A program made the translations under genes and the position numbers. From Saccharothrix carnea (GTDB taxonomy: Bacteria; Actinomycetota; Actinomycetes; Mycobacteriales; Pseudonocardiaceae), in contig NZ_PYAX01000005.1 of assembly GCF_003014735.1 (NCBI RefSeq), positions 310,001 to 374,000 on the forward strand: a stretch of DNA of 64,000 nucleotides, read 5' to 3'. The notes beneath the pieces are model-generated. The model was not told the origin of the DNA, ran no database searches, and was given only the letters and a program-made list of their open reading frames with translations. Positions 22,807 to 30,780 of the stretch are shown here, in pieces; the stretch's first letter is position 1; the number at the start of each line of letters is the position of its first letter.

Positions 22807-24266
22807 TTCGGACGCTCCACCATGACAGTGAACTGGTCGGCGATGGCCGGCTGCTGCGGCCGGGGCTTCGGCGTGGTCTTCGGCGCGCGGGCCGCGTCGG
22901 AGATGCGCAGCAGCAGCGCCACCAGGATGTAGTTCGCCAGCAGCGACGAACCGCCCTTGGACAGGAACGGCGCGGTGATGCCGGTCATCGGGATCAGCTT
23001 GGTCACGCCGCCGACGACGATGAAGATCTGGAACGCCACCGCGAACGCGAGGCCGCCGCCGAGCAGCTTGCCGAACGTGTCGCGCACCGCGAGCGCGTTG
23101 CGCAGGCCGCGCATCGCCAGCACGGTGTAGATCAGCAGCACCGCGGCCAGCCCGACGAAGCCCAGCTCCTCGCCGATCACCGCGGTGATGAAGTCGGTGT
23201 TGGCCTCCGGGATCTGGTCCGGCCGGCCGCCGCCCAGCCCCGCGCCGAACAGCGCGCCGGTGCCGAGCCCGAACAGCGACTGCACGATCTGGTAGCCCGC
23301 GCCGGACGGGTCCGCGAACGGGTCCAGCCAGTTCTGCACCCGGATCTGCACGTGCCCGAACAGCTTCCACGCCACGAACGCGCCGACGCAGAACATCAGC
23401 ACGCCCAGCACGACCCACGCGGCCCGTTCGGTCGCCACGTACAGCAGCACCAGCACGATGCCGAAGAACAGCAGCGAGCTGCCCAGGTCCTTCTGCAGCA
23501 CCATGATGCTCACGCCGACCGCCCACGCGGCGATCAGCGGGCCCAGGTCGCGGGCCCGCGGCAGGTCCAGGCCGAGCACCCGGCGGCCCGCGATGGTGAA
23601 CAGGTCGCGCTTGGACACCAGGAACGCGGCGAAGAACACCATCAGCAGGATCTTCGCGAACTCGCCCGGCTGGATGGAGAACGCGCCGAAGCTCAGCCAG
23701 ATCTTCGCGCCGTTGATCTCCGGCGCGATGAAGCTCGGCAGCACGCCCGGCAGCACCAGGGCGACCAGGCCGAGCAGGCCCGCGGTGTAGCCGTAGCGGG
23801 CCAGCGTGCGGTGGTCGGACAGCACCTTCAGCACGGTGCAGAACAGCACCAGCGCCATCGCCGTCCACAACACCTGTTTGGGCGCGGCGGGCGACCACAC
23901 CTGGTTGCCGGGCAGCTTCACGTCCGCCATGGCCAGGTCGATCCGGTGGATCATCACCAGGCCCAGGCCGTTCAGCAGCGCCACGCACGGCAGGATCACG
24001 GGGTCGGCGTAGGGCGCCCACGTGCGCACCGCGAGGTGCGCCACGGTCAGCAGGCCCAGGTAGGCCAGGCCCAGCCACAGGATGCTGAGGCTCAGCTCCT
24101 GCTCCTGGTTGGCCTCCACCAGGATCAGCGCGCCCGTCACCAGGACGGCGGCGAACGCGAGCATGAACAGTTCCGTGGTGCGTCGCGTGGGCGGCCTCAA
24201 CCCGGGCGACGTGCTGCTCGCCGCCGCGAGCGGTGTGCCCTCAGCGCCGGGGACCGGCGAACCCAT
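22803..24266 (-). CDS. rodA: SEDS peptidoglycan polymerase RodA/FtsW
   Basis: SEDS glycosyltransferase that polymerises lipid II. The 487-residue protein has a polar head (1-30) and about ten to twelve membrane segments. Family landmarks include FGAFSIQPGEFAK (the substrate-cavity helix), VLQKDLGSSLLFFGI with the catalytic-type Asp, the large extracellular loop with SLFGLGTGALFGAGLGGGRPDQIPEANTD, and C-terminal LPMTGITAPFLSKGGSSL-like LIPMTGITAPFLSKGGSSL. Position next to pbpA (Rv0016c/Rv0017c) favours RodA over FtsW. It lies 4 nt downstream of pstP. Confidence 0.95.
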   Translation of the reverse strand: MGSPVPGAEGTPLAAASSTSPGLRPPTRRTTELFMLAFAAVLVTGALILVEANQEQELSLSILWLGLAYLGLLTVAHLAVRTWAPYADPVILPCVALLNGLGLVMIHRIDLAMADVKLPGNQVWSPAAPKQVLWTAMALVLFCTVLKVLSDHRTLARYGYTAGLLGLVALVLPGVLPSFIAPEINGAKIWLSFGAFSIQPGEFAKILLMVFFAAFLVSKRDLFTIAGRRVLGLDLPRARDLGPLIAAWAVGVSIMVLQKDLGSSLLFFGIVLVLLYVATERAAWVVLGVLMFCVGAFVAWKLFGHVQIRVQNWLDPFADPSGAGYQIVQSLFGLGTGALFGAGLGGGRPDQIPEANTDFITAVIGEELGFVGLAAVLLIYTVLAMRGLRNALAVRDTFGKLLGGGLAFAVAFQIFIVVGGVTKLIPMTGITAPFLSKGGSSLLANYILVALLLRISDAARAPKTTPKPRPQQPAIADQFTVMVERPK

Positions 24267-24270
24267 GCGA

Positions 24271-25650
24271 CTACTGACCCTTTCGGCAATCCGTGCCCGG
24301 CTTCTGCACGGGCGTGGTGAGGGGTGTTCCCTCCACGGTGGTGGACGTCGGCGCCTCGGTCGAGGTTGCCGTCGGGTCCACCGGTGGGGTGGACGTGGTG
24401 GCCTCGGCGCTGTCCTTCGGGCAGAACGGCAACGTCTGCTCGGTGCGCAGCCTGCGGATCGCCTCCCGGGCGCCCTCCAGGCCGTCCACGTCGGTGATGC
24501 CGTTGCGCACCACGTCCCGGGTGGCGACCTTCAGGTCGTCCACCGTGATCGGCTCGCACGCCTGCGCGCCGGGCGGGCACGAGCCCTCCACCTTGCGGTG
24601 CAGGTCGAAGCCGAACACGCTGCCGGTCACGCCGCGGAACACCGACACCTCGCCGTTGTCCGCCGTGCCGACGTAGTACTGCCGCAGCACGTACCAGCGG
24701 GTACCCAGGCCCGCCGCGACCAGCAGCAGGAGCAGGAAGATCACCAGGGCCAGCGCCTTGAGCCGGTTGTTGCGCGCCCGCCGGGGGTCCGGCATCGGCA
24801 TCGGCTCGACCCGCTGGGGGATCGGCCGCGGCCCGGTGATGGAACTCGCCCGCGAGGCGGGCGAGTCGGGGGGTGGTGGGTCTTCGCTGCCGTCTCCGGC
24901 CGCGCCGCCCACTATGGGCGCGTCCTCCCCGAAGTCGACGTCGACCACGTCGGCGACGACGACCGTCACGTTGTCGGGGCCGCCGCCCTTGAGCGCCAGC
25001 TCGATCATCCGGTCCGCGCACGCCTGCGGGTCCGGGATCCGGATCGCCTCTTCCAGCGTCTCCATGCTGACCACGCCGGACAGGCCGTCCGAGCACAGCA
25101 GGTAGCGGTCGCCCGGACGGGCTTCCCGCACCATCAGCCTCGGCTCCACCTCGTGGCCGGTCAACGCGCGCAGCAGCAGCGAGCGCTGCGGGTGCGTGGC
25201 CGCTTCCTCCTCGGTGATCCGTCCCTCGTCGATCAACGACTGCACGAACGTGTCGTCGTGCGTGATCTGCGTGAACGTGCCGTTGCGGAGCATGTAGGCG
25301 CGGGAGTCGCCGATGTGCACCATGCCCAGTCGCGAACCCGCGAACAGCACGGCGGTGAGCGTGGTGCCCATGCCGTCCAGGTCGGGGTCGCTCTGCACGA
25401 GCTCGGAGATGGCGCCGTTGCCGGCGATCACCGCGTCGCGCAGCTGGCCGAGCAGGTCGTCGCCCGGCTCGTCGTCGTCGAGCGGGGCCAGGGCGGCGAT
25501 GACGACCTTGCTGGCGACCTCGCCCGCGGCGTGGCCACCCATGCCGTCGGCGAGCGCGAGCAGGCGTGGGCCCGCGTACACGGAGTCCTGGTTGTTCGAA
25601 CGGACCAGGCCCCGGTCGCTGCGGGCCGCGTATCGGAGGACGAGGGTCAT
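24271..25650 (-). CDS. pstP: PP2C-type serine/threonine phosphatase PstP
   Basis: Metal-dependent phosphatase that reverses PknA/PknB phosphorylation. The 459-residue protein starts MTLVLRYAARSDRGLVRSNNQD. PP2C metal-binding motifs are seen: RSNNQDS, LADGMGGHAAGE, GDSRAYMLRNG, LLCSDGLSG, and GGPDNVTVVVADV near 230. A Pro-rich linker, one membrane segment (about 297-318) and an extracytoplasmic tail with two cysteines and a Thr/Ser-rich end follow. The start overlaps the fhaB stop by 4 nt, so it is part of the continuous fhaB-pstP-rodA-pbpA-pknA transcript. Confidence 0.95.
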   Translation of the reverse strand: MTLVLRYAARSDRGLVRSNNQDSVYAGPRLLALADGMGGHAAGEVASKVVIAALAPLDDDEPGDDLLGQLRDAVIAGNGAISELVQSDPDLDGMGTTLTAVLFAGSRLGMVHIGDSRAYMLRNGTFTQITHDDTFVQSLIDEGRITEEEAATHPQRSLLLRALTGHEVEPRLMVREARPGDRYLLCSDGLSGVVSMETLEEAIRIPDPQACADRMIELALKGGGPDNVTVVVADVVDVDFGEDAPIVGGAAGDGSEDPPPPDSPASRASSITGPRPIPQRVEPMPMPDPRRARNNRLKALALVIFLLLLLVAAGLGTRWYVLRQYYVGTADNGEVSVFRGVTGSVFGFDLHRKVEGSCPPGAQACEPITVDDLKVATRDVVRNGITDVDGLEGAREAIRRLRTEQTLPFCPKDSAEATTSTPPVDPTATSTEAPTSTTVEGTPLTTPVQKPGTDCRKGQ

Positions 25651-26108
25651 GAGCGCAGCTCGATCACCGTTTTGCCAATTCGGATCGGGGAGCCGAGCGG
25701 GACCCGGAGTGGGGCCGTGACCTTCGCCCGGTCGAGATAGGTGCCGTTCGTGGAGCCCAGGTCCTCCACGTACCAGTCGGTACCGCGCATGGACAGCCGC
25801 GCGTGCCTGGTCGACGCGAAGTCGTCGTCCAGCACGAGCGTGGAGTCGTCGGCGCGGCCGATCATGATCGGCCTGCCGTCCAGGGAGATGCGCGTGCCCG
25901 CCAGCGCGCCGTGCGTCACGACGAGCTGCCGGGCCGCCTTGTTGCCCCGGGCGGCCTTGCTAGCGCCTCTGCCGAACTTGGGCGTCGGGACGCGCAGCCC
26001 CGACGCCGCGTACAGGTCGGAGCGGACCACTCGAAGCGCAGCCAACACGAACAACCAGAGCAGGACGAGGAAACCCGCTCTGGTCAGCTGCATCACCAGC
26101 TCTGGCAC
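25647..26108 (-). CDS. fhaB: FHA-domain protein FhaB (FipA)
   Basis: Phosphothreonine-binding adaptor of the PknA/PknB network, linked to FtsZ/FtsQ in mycobacteria. The 153-residue protein has an N-terminal membrane segment (RAGFLVLLWLFVLAALRVV, about 10-28), a basic linker and a single FHA domain from about 65. The FHA consensus is intact: IMIGRADDSTLVL, STRHARL and STNGTYLDR. The start ATG is at 26108. It overlaps pstP by 4 nt and follows fhaA after 55 nt. Confidence 0.95.
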   Translation of the reverse strand: MPELVMQLTRAGFLVLLWLFVLAALRVVRSDLYAASGLRVPTPKFGRGASKAARGNKAARQLVVTHGALAGTRISLDGRPIMIGRADDSTLVLDDDFASTRHARLSMRGTDWYVEDLGSTNGTYLDRAKVTAPLRVPLGSPIRIGKTVIELRS

Positions 26109-26163
26109 CGGTTGTAACCGCTCCTGACTTGAGTGCCGTCACGCCTACGCCCGAATCGACCGC

Positions 26164-27345
26164 TCAGCCCTGGGTGCGGTAGACCAGCGAGGAGTGGCCG
26201 ATGCGGACGACGTCGCCTTCCGCGAGCTGCCAAGTCTGCACTGGAGTGCCGTTCACCGTGGTGCCGTTTGTCGAACCGAGATCAGCGAGCATGGCACTGT
26301 GCCCGTCCCAGGTGATCTCCAGGTGCCTCCTGGAGACCCCGGTGTCGGGAAGTCGGAAGTCCGCTTCCTGGCCGCGGCCGACCACGTTGCCGCCCTGCTT
26401 GAGGTTGTAGGTGCGGTTGGAGCCGTCGTCCAGGTGCAGCGTCGCGTTCAGCTGGCGGGGACCGGACTGGACCGCCGGCGGCGCGTAACCCGCGGCCGGG
26501 TCGCCGTAGCCCTGCTGCCCGTAGCCCTGGTCGTAGCCGGGCTGCTGGCCGTAACCGGGCTGCTGGCCGTAGCCCTGGTCGTACCCGGGCTGGGCGTAAC
26601 CCTGGTCGTAGCCCTGCTGGCCGTAGCCGGGCTGCTGCTGCCCGTAACCCTGGTCGTAACCGGGCTGCTGGCCGTAACCCTGGTCGTAGCCGGGCTGCTG
26701 CTGCCCGTAGCCCTGGTCGTAGCCGGGCTGCTGGCCGTACCCCTGGTCGTAGCCGGGCTGCTGTTGACCGTAGCCCTGCTCGTAGCCGGGCTGCTGCTGG
26801 CCGTAGCCCTGCTGGTCGTAGCCCTGCTGCTGCTGGCCGTAGCCGCCCTGTGCATAGGGGTCGTAGGCGGGCTGGCCCTGTCCTTGTCCGTAGCCGGGAG
26901 GCTGGCTCATGGATCCGTCTCCTGCAGTGCGAGGTGGTGCTGACCGTCGGCTGGCAACTTTCACGTCGGGGTCGACGGACGAGCTGGTTCGGAACTGTCC
27001 CGTGTGCAGCGCGTCGGAGCGCTCCAGGGAGACTACGACGTCACCATAGGTATCCCATCCGCTCTCTTCGAGGTGCTCCCGGATGGAGTCCCCCAGAAGC
27101 TGGGTGATGCGTAGTTCATCCTGACCGTCCCCGGCAAGCCGATCGTGGTCCTGCGGACCCAGCAGGACCTTGAAGTGGTTCGGAGCGAGCAACCTGCCAC
27201 CCGCCAACTCGCGGATGCTGCTCTCCGCCTCCCGCTGCAGTGCCTGGGCCACTTCCTGCGGTACGACGTTGCCACCGAACACCCGCGCGAAGGTGTTGCC
27301 GACGATGCCTTCGAGACGGCGCTCGAAGCGCTGTACGAGGCCCAC
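26164..27345 (-). CDS. fhaA: FHA-domain protein FhaA with Q/G/Y repeat linker
   Basis: The 393-residue protein starts at GTG with GGAGGG six bases upstream; longer frames lack this. Residues 1-125 form the DUF3662/FhaA N-terminal domain ([24 protein letters not shown]). A long Gln/Gly/Tyr/Pro-rich repeat linker covers about 155-285. The C-terminal FHA domain (about 300-393) has [22 protein letters not shown] and STNGTTVN. In mycobacteria FhaA binds phosphorylated MurJ and restrains peptidoglycan synthesis at pole and septum. It heads the operon, transcribed away from tRNA-Leu. Confidence 0.95.
   Translation of the reverse strand: MGLVQRFERRLEGIVGNTFARVFGGNVVPQEVAQALQREAESSIRELAGGRLLAPNHFKVLLGPQDHDRLAGDGQDELRITQLLGDSIREHLEESGWDTYGDVVVSLERSDALHTGQFRTSSSVDPDVKVASRRSAPPRTAGDGSMSQPPGYGQGQGQPAYDPYAQGGYGQQQQGYDQQGYGQQQPGYEQGYGQQQPGYDQGYGQQPGYDQGYGQQQPGYDQGYGQQPGYDQGYGQQQPGYGQQGYDQGYAQPGYDQGYGQQPGYGQQPGYDQGYGQQGYGDPAAGYAPPAVQSGPRQLNATLHLDDGSNRTYNLKQGGNVVGRGQEADFRLPDTGVSRRHLEITWDGHSAMLADLGSTNGTTVNGTPVQTWQLAEGDVVRIGHSSLVYRTQG
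26503..26880 (-). repeat. Coding tandem repeat, [10 protein letters not shown] type, in fhaA
   Basis: About a dozen copies of a 7-11 residue unit ([16 protein letters not shown] and variants) encoded by near-identical 24-33 nt DNA units. DNA copies are highly similar, so repeat number may vary between strains and be prone to assembly error. Confidence 0.85.
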
Positions 27346-27461
27346 GGCAACCCTCCGACCCGGTCGACTTCTTGGACCGATCGTATCCGGGCTGACGTGG
27401 CGGTACACGGGGCAATTGGTAACCCGGACGGGGACCATGCTAGTGTTCTCCACGTCGCTCC

Positions 27462-27547
27462 GGGCGAGTGGCGGAATGGCAGACGCGCACGGTTCAGGTC
27501 CGTGTGTCCGAAAGGACGTGGGGGTTCAACTCCCCCCTCGCCCACCA
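27462..27547 (+). tRNA. tRNA-Leu (CAG anticodon)
   Basis: This class II tRNA has acceptor GGGCGAG pairing with CTCGCCC, discriminator A and an encoded CCA end. The anticodon arm CACGG-TTCAGGT-CCGTG carries CAG. A variable arm (TGTCCGAAAGGACG) and T arm GGGGGTTCAACTCCCCC are present. It is divergent from fhaA, as in mycobacteria. Confidence 0.97.
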
Positions 27548-27554
27548 AAATCAT

Positions 27555-27592
27555 GAAGTCCCATCCACAGCCGTGGGTGGGACTTCTGGTTT
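27555..27592 (+). terminator. Terminator after tRNA-Leu
   Basis: A 14-bp stem (27555-27568 with 27573-27586, one G-T pair), 4-nt loop, followed by TGGTTTT eight bases after the tRNA end. Confidence 0.85.
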
Positions 27593-27994
27593 TCCCGGAC
27601 TTTTCGCGCCCTGCAGATGCGTGATGTCTGTCACCCGCACAGCCGCGGCCGAACGTGGTGGCGCCGGGGCGGTCGGTCGGTTTCACGCGGCGAGCGGTCG
27701 GTGGTGGAGCGGGCGGCGGGACCACCGGTCCCGGTTCGGCGGTCGTTCCAGGCGAGCGACGCACACGCTGAGCAGTCCCCGGGGTCTCGCGGACCACCCG
27801 GGTCACCCAGACGGCAGCACCGCCGGACCGAAGTCGCCCCACCGGTCGCCGACCGGTTACCGACCGCTCGACGCCGTCGATCGCAGGACGCCTTTTGCCC
27901 CGGTGGTGCGGCCGGTCCCACCTGGTACGCCTTACCCAGAGCACGAGTCGAAACGCGGCGGACAGCCCGTCGTGGTTGCCGAGGAGGCCCTGGC
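27593..27994. other. Gene-poor gap after tRNA-Leu
   Basis: About 400 bp with no supported gene. Open frames on the plus strand run through it, but are Arg/Pro-rich without start signals. No integrase, direct repeat of the tRNA 3' end or mobile remnant was seen. Confidence 0.45.
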
Positions 27995-28612
27995 GTGAGC
28001 AGCACACCAGCACGGATCGCGGACACCGATGACACCAGGGCGCTGTCGGCGACCGCGGTTCCGGTTCCCGAACTGCCCGGTTCCGTCGAGGAGCTGGCCG
28101 CCTCCGCGGCGGTGCGCCTCGGCTGGCACGGCGTGGTGCTGCCCGAGATGGTTCTCATGGGTCGCAAGGTGATCGTGGTCGCCGAGCTGATGGCCGACGC
28201 GCACGCCGAGCGGCTGTGCCTGGGCGCGGGCCCGGAGACGGACCGCACGACGGTGTCGACGTGGGTGTGGCCGGAGATGGACGGCCGCGTGCCGCCCGCC
28301 GCGGTGCGGATCATCGGCGTGCTGGCGGTCGCCCGCCACTGGCGGACCGCGCTGGCCTCGGCGGTGCCGTTCGCCCGCTTCGGCAACGCCGCCGCCGTGC
28401 TGCCGACGTCGGTCGTGTTCACGCACGACTACCTGGCCAACTGCCTGCCGCGGGTGCGCCGCTACGGCGTCTCGGTGCTGCTGGCCGACGAGGAGCTGCA
28501 GCTGAGCACGGACGTCGCGGGCCGCAACGAGACCGTGCCGGTCGAGGACACCGCGACCACGCGCTGGGTGAACGAACTCGTGTACGAGCGGGTGCTGGCG
28601 ACCGCGTCCTGA
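27995..28612 (+). CDS. Conserved-looking protein of unknown function
   Basis: Not recognised. The GTG start has GAGGAG nine bases upstream, giving 205 residues. The protein looks globular and soluble: residues 30-60 (PGSVEELAASAAVRLGWHGVVLPE), a strand MGRKVIVVAELM, and helices around AAVRIIGVLAVARHW and LPTSVVFTHDYLANCLPRVR. No signal peptide or membrane segment is present. Codon pattern is normal for the genome. The following epimerase-like gene starts 14 nt after its stop but has its own -10, so it may be separately transcribed. Confidence 0.72.
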   Translation: MSSTPARIADTDDTRALSATAVPVPELPGSVEELAASAAVRLGWHGVVLPEMVLMGRKVIVVAELMADAHAERLCLGAGPETDRTTVSTWVWPEMDGRVPPAAVRIIGVLAVARHWRTALASAVPFARFGNAAAVLPTSVVFTHDYLANCLPRVRRYGVSVLLADEELQLSTDVAGRNETVPVEDTATTRWVNELVYERVLATAS

Positions 28613-28614
28613 CC

Positions 28615-28620
28615 TACGGT
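28615..28620 (+). promoter_or_regulatory. Leaderless -10 (TACGGT)
   Basis: TACGGT lies 6 nt before the ATG at 28627 in the short gap after the preceding stop, with no ribosome-binding site. Confidence 0.5.
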
Positions 28621-28626
28621 CGGACC

Positions 28627-29259
28627 ATGCGGGTAGTGATCGCGGGCGGACACGGCAAGATCGCGTTGCGGGTGGAGCGGCTGTTGGCCGCGCGGGGTGA
28701 CAGCGCCACGGCGCTGGTGCGCAACCCGGACCACCACGCCGACGTGCTGGACGCGGGCGGTGTCCCGGTCCACTGCGACCTGGAGGCGACGGACGTCGCT
28801 TCGGTCGCGGAACTGATGACCGGCGCGGGCGCGGCCGTCTTCGCCGCGGGCGCCGGGCCGGGTAGCGGGGTGGCGCGCAAGGACACCGTGGACCGGGCCG
28901 CGGCGGCGCTGTTCGCGGCGGCGGCGGAAGAGGCGGGCGTGCGCCGGTTCATCCAGATCAGCACCACCGGCATCGGCCGCACCACCGGTGACGAGGTGTT
29001 CGACGCTTACCTGGCGGCCAAGGGCGCCGCCGAGGACGACCTGCGGGAACGGGACCTGGACTGGACGATCCTGCGGCCGGGGCGGCTGACCGACGACGAG
29101 CCGACCGGCCGGGTGGAGCTGTCGGAGAAGCCGCTACGGGGTTCCGTACCGCGCGGTGACGTGGCGGCGGTCGTGGTGGCCCTCCTGGACCGTCCCGGGA
29201 CGGTCCGGCGGACCTACGAGTTGATCTCCGGCGACACCCCGATCGCGGACGCGTTCTAG
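28627..29259 (+). CDS. NAD(P)-binding atypical SDR (YwnB/NmrA-like)
   Basis: The 210-residue protein has an N-terminal nucleotide-binding motif VVIAGGHGKIALRVERLL (GxxGxxA/G type), an arginine after the second strand (VRNPDH), and a FIQISTTGIG strand with DAYLAAKGAAEDDLRERDLDWTILRPG, where the Tyr-x3-Lys pair remains. This layout is that of small atypical SDRs that bind NAD(P)H and often act as reductases or sensors. No substrate can be assigned. Confidence 0.85.
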   Translation: MRVVIAGGHGKIALRVERLLAARGDSATALVRNPDHHADVLDAGGVPVHCDLEATDVASVAELMTGAGAAVFAAGAGPGSGVARKDTVDRAAAALFAAAAEEAGVRRFIQISTTGIGRTTGDEVFDAYLAAKGAAEDDLRERDLDWTILRPGRLTDDEPTGRVELSEKPLRGSVPRGDVAAVVVALLDRPGTVRRTYELISGDTPIADAF

Positions 29260-29271
29260 GCCTTTCGCGAG

Positions 29272-29280
29272 TTGTCCACA
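29272..29280 (+). promoter_or_regulatory. Exact DnaA-box sequence TTGTCCACA
   Basis: One exact TTGTCCACA lies 12 nt after the epimerase-like gene stop, in a 170-bp intergenic gap. A single copy could be chance; it is noted because exact copies are rare in the window. The rest of the gap has an imperfect GGATCCCC/GGGGACC hairpin near 29334-29353 and no gene. Confidence 0.3.
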
Positions 29281-29429
29281 GGCGCGGGCGGACGGCCCCG
29301 CGGTGTCGGTGCGATCTGGCAGGATCAAGAACAGGGATCCCCTGGGCGGGGACCCTTGCGGGAGCGTTGGTGGCGACCGGCCGTCGTGGCGGGTCACCTG
29401 GCGTCGTGGGGCGGCCGGTCGTGGCGAGG

Positions 29430-30707
29430 TCAGCCGAGCACGCGGTCCAGGTAGGGGTTGCTGAACTTGCCGGTCGGGTCGGCGGTGGCGCGGACGCGGC
29501 GGAAGTCGTCGAAGTGCGGGTAGAGGCCGCGCAGGGTGTCGGCGGTGAGGTTGTGCATCTTGCCCCAGTGGGGGCGTCCGCCGACCGCGCCCGCGATCCG
29601 CTCGAACGCGTCGAAGTAGCGCCGGTACGGCATCCCGAGGTACTGGTGGACGGCGATGTAAGCCGTGTCACGGCCGTGCGCGGTGGAGAGCCAGATGTCG
29701 TCGCCCTGGGCGACCCGCACCTCGACCGGCACGATGACGCCGTGGTCGAGGCGGGCGACGGCGGCGCGCAGTTCCCGCAGCACGTCGTGCAGTGACGAGC
29801 GCGGCACGGCGTACTCCGCCTCCACGAACCGCACCCGCCGGGGCGTGACGAAAACGCGGTGCGAGACGTCGCGGTAGTCGCGCTCCGAGACGAGCGAACC
29901 GCACACCCGGTTGAGCGTCCTGGTGGTCGCGGGCACGGCCTTGGCCAGCTTGCAGACCAGCCCGAACGCCCCGTTCTCCATCACCTCGTACTCGTAGAAC
30001 CGCCGCACGGCCGACAGCGGCGCGGCGGGTCGGTCGACCCGGTTGTTCCGCTTCAAGATCACCCGGTCGGAGTGCGGGAACCAGTGGAACTCCACGTGGT
30101 CCTCGACGGCGGTGAGGTGGTCGAACTCCTCCAGCACGGCGTCCAGCCGGCCGGGGAACTCGCGGGCGTGCAGCACGAACGCGGGCACGCACCGCAGCGT
30201 GACCGTGCTGATCACGCCGAGCGCGCCGAGCCCGACCCGGCCCGCGTGGAACAGCTCGGGGCGTTCGTCGGCCGAGCACCGCACCAGCGAACCGTCGGCG
30301 AGCACGAGTTCCAGCGCGACGACCTGGGTGGCCAGGCCGCCGAGCTTCGCGCCGGTGCCGTGCGTGCCGGTGGAGATGGCGCCCGCCACGGTCTGCGCGT
30401 CGATGTCGCCGAGGTTCGCCATGGCCAGCCCGAGCACGTCGAGCAGGGCGTTGAGCTGCCGCAACGTGGTGCCGGACCGGACCGTGACGAGGGTGCCGGA
30501 CACGTCGACCACGCCGGTCCACGCGTCGAGGTCGACCGCGACGCCGGGCGCGGCGGCGATGTCGGTGAACGAGTGCCCGCTCCCGCGCGGGCGGACACTG
30601 GAGGCGCCGGCGACCACGGCGGCGAGCTCGTCGACGCTCGCCGGGTGCTCCACCCGGTGTGGGTTCGCGGACGCGGTGCGCGCCCAGTTCGTCCACGGGG
30701 TACCCAT
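29430..30707 (-). CDS. D-arabinono-1,4-lactone / L-gulono-lactone oxidase family flavoprotein
   Basis: FAD-dependent sugar-1,4-lactone oxidase of the VAO/PCMH family. The ATG at 30707 follows GGAGG and gives 425 residues. The FAD domain shows RPRGSGHSFTDIA near 42, DLDAWTGVVDV, and AISTGTHGTGAKLGG near 110. The C-terminal ALO domain has EFHWFPHSD, VRVAQGDDIWLS and the family motif RPHWGKMHNL near 386, then FDDFR and DPTGKFSN. In actinobacteria these enzymes oxidise aldono-lactones; the true substrate is unknown. It is divergent from the deaminase/aldolase gene across a palindromic operator. Confidence 0.92.
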   Translation of the reverse strand: MGTPWTNWARTASANPHRVEHPASVDELAAVVAGASSVRPRGSGHSFTDIAAAPGVAVDLDAWTGVVDVSGTLVTVRSGTTLRQLNALLDVLGLAMANLGDIDAQTVAGAISTGTHGTGAKLGGLATQVVALELVLADGSLVRCSADERPELFHAGRVGLGALGVISTVTLRCVPAFVLHAREFPGRLDAVLEEFDHLTAVEDHVEFHWFPHSDRVILKRNNRVDRPAAPLSAVRRFYEYEVMENGAFGLVCKLAKAVPATTRTLNRVCGSLVSERDYRDVSHRVFVTPRRVRFVEAEYAVPRSSLHDVLRELRAAVARLDHGVIVPVEVRVAQGDDIWLSTAHGRDTAYIAVHQYLGMPYRRYFDAFERIAGAVGGRPHWGKMHNLTADTLRGLYPHFDDFRRVRATADPTGKFSNPYLDRVLG

Positions 30708-30743
30708 GCCCACCTCCGGGTGTGACGCGTTCCACGAACCGTA

Positions 30744-30760
30744 GGTGAAAGCTATTCACC
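30744..30760. promoter_or_regulatory. Palindromic operator between divergent genes
   Basis: GGTGAA and TTCACC form a perfect 6-bp inverted repeat around AGCTA, midway between the starts of the lactone oxidase and the deaminase/aldolase. It ends 8 nt before the -10 TACGGT of the latter. A related word, TGAAAGCTAT, recurs at 31966-31975. Confidence 0.5.
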
Positions 30761-30767
30761 TTTCAAG

Positions 30768-30773
30768 TACGGT
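30768..30773 (+). promoter_or_regulatory. Leaderless -10 (TACGGT)
   Basis: TACGGT ends 7 nt before the ATG at 30781, supporting this start over an in-frame ATG at 30745 that lies inside the palindrome region. Confidence 0.55.
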
Positions 30774-30780
30774 GAGGCCC

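Noticed and set aside
26503-26880. Possible CRISPR-like repeat array
   Set aside because: The repeats lie in the fhaA coding frame, have no unique spacers of constant length, and translate to a regular [10 protein letters not shown] linker.
27462-27994. Possible integration site at tRNA-Leu
   Set aside because: No integrase gene, no duplicated tRNA 3' end and no mobility genes are seen; the tRNA has its own terminator.
27468-27998. Plus-strand open frame beginning inside tRNA-Leu
   Set aside because: It translates the tRNA and its terminator; the protein has no family features.
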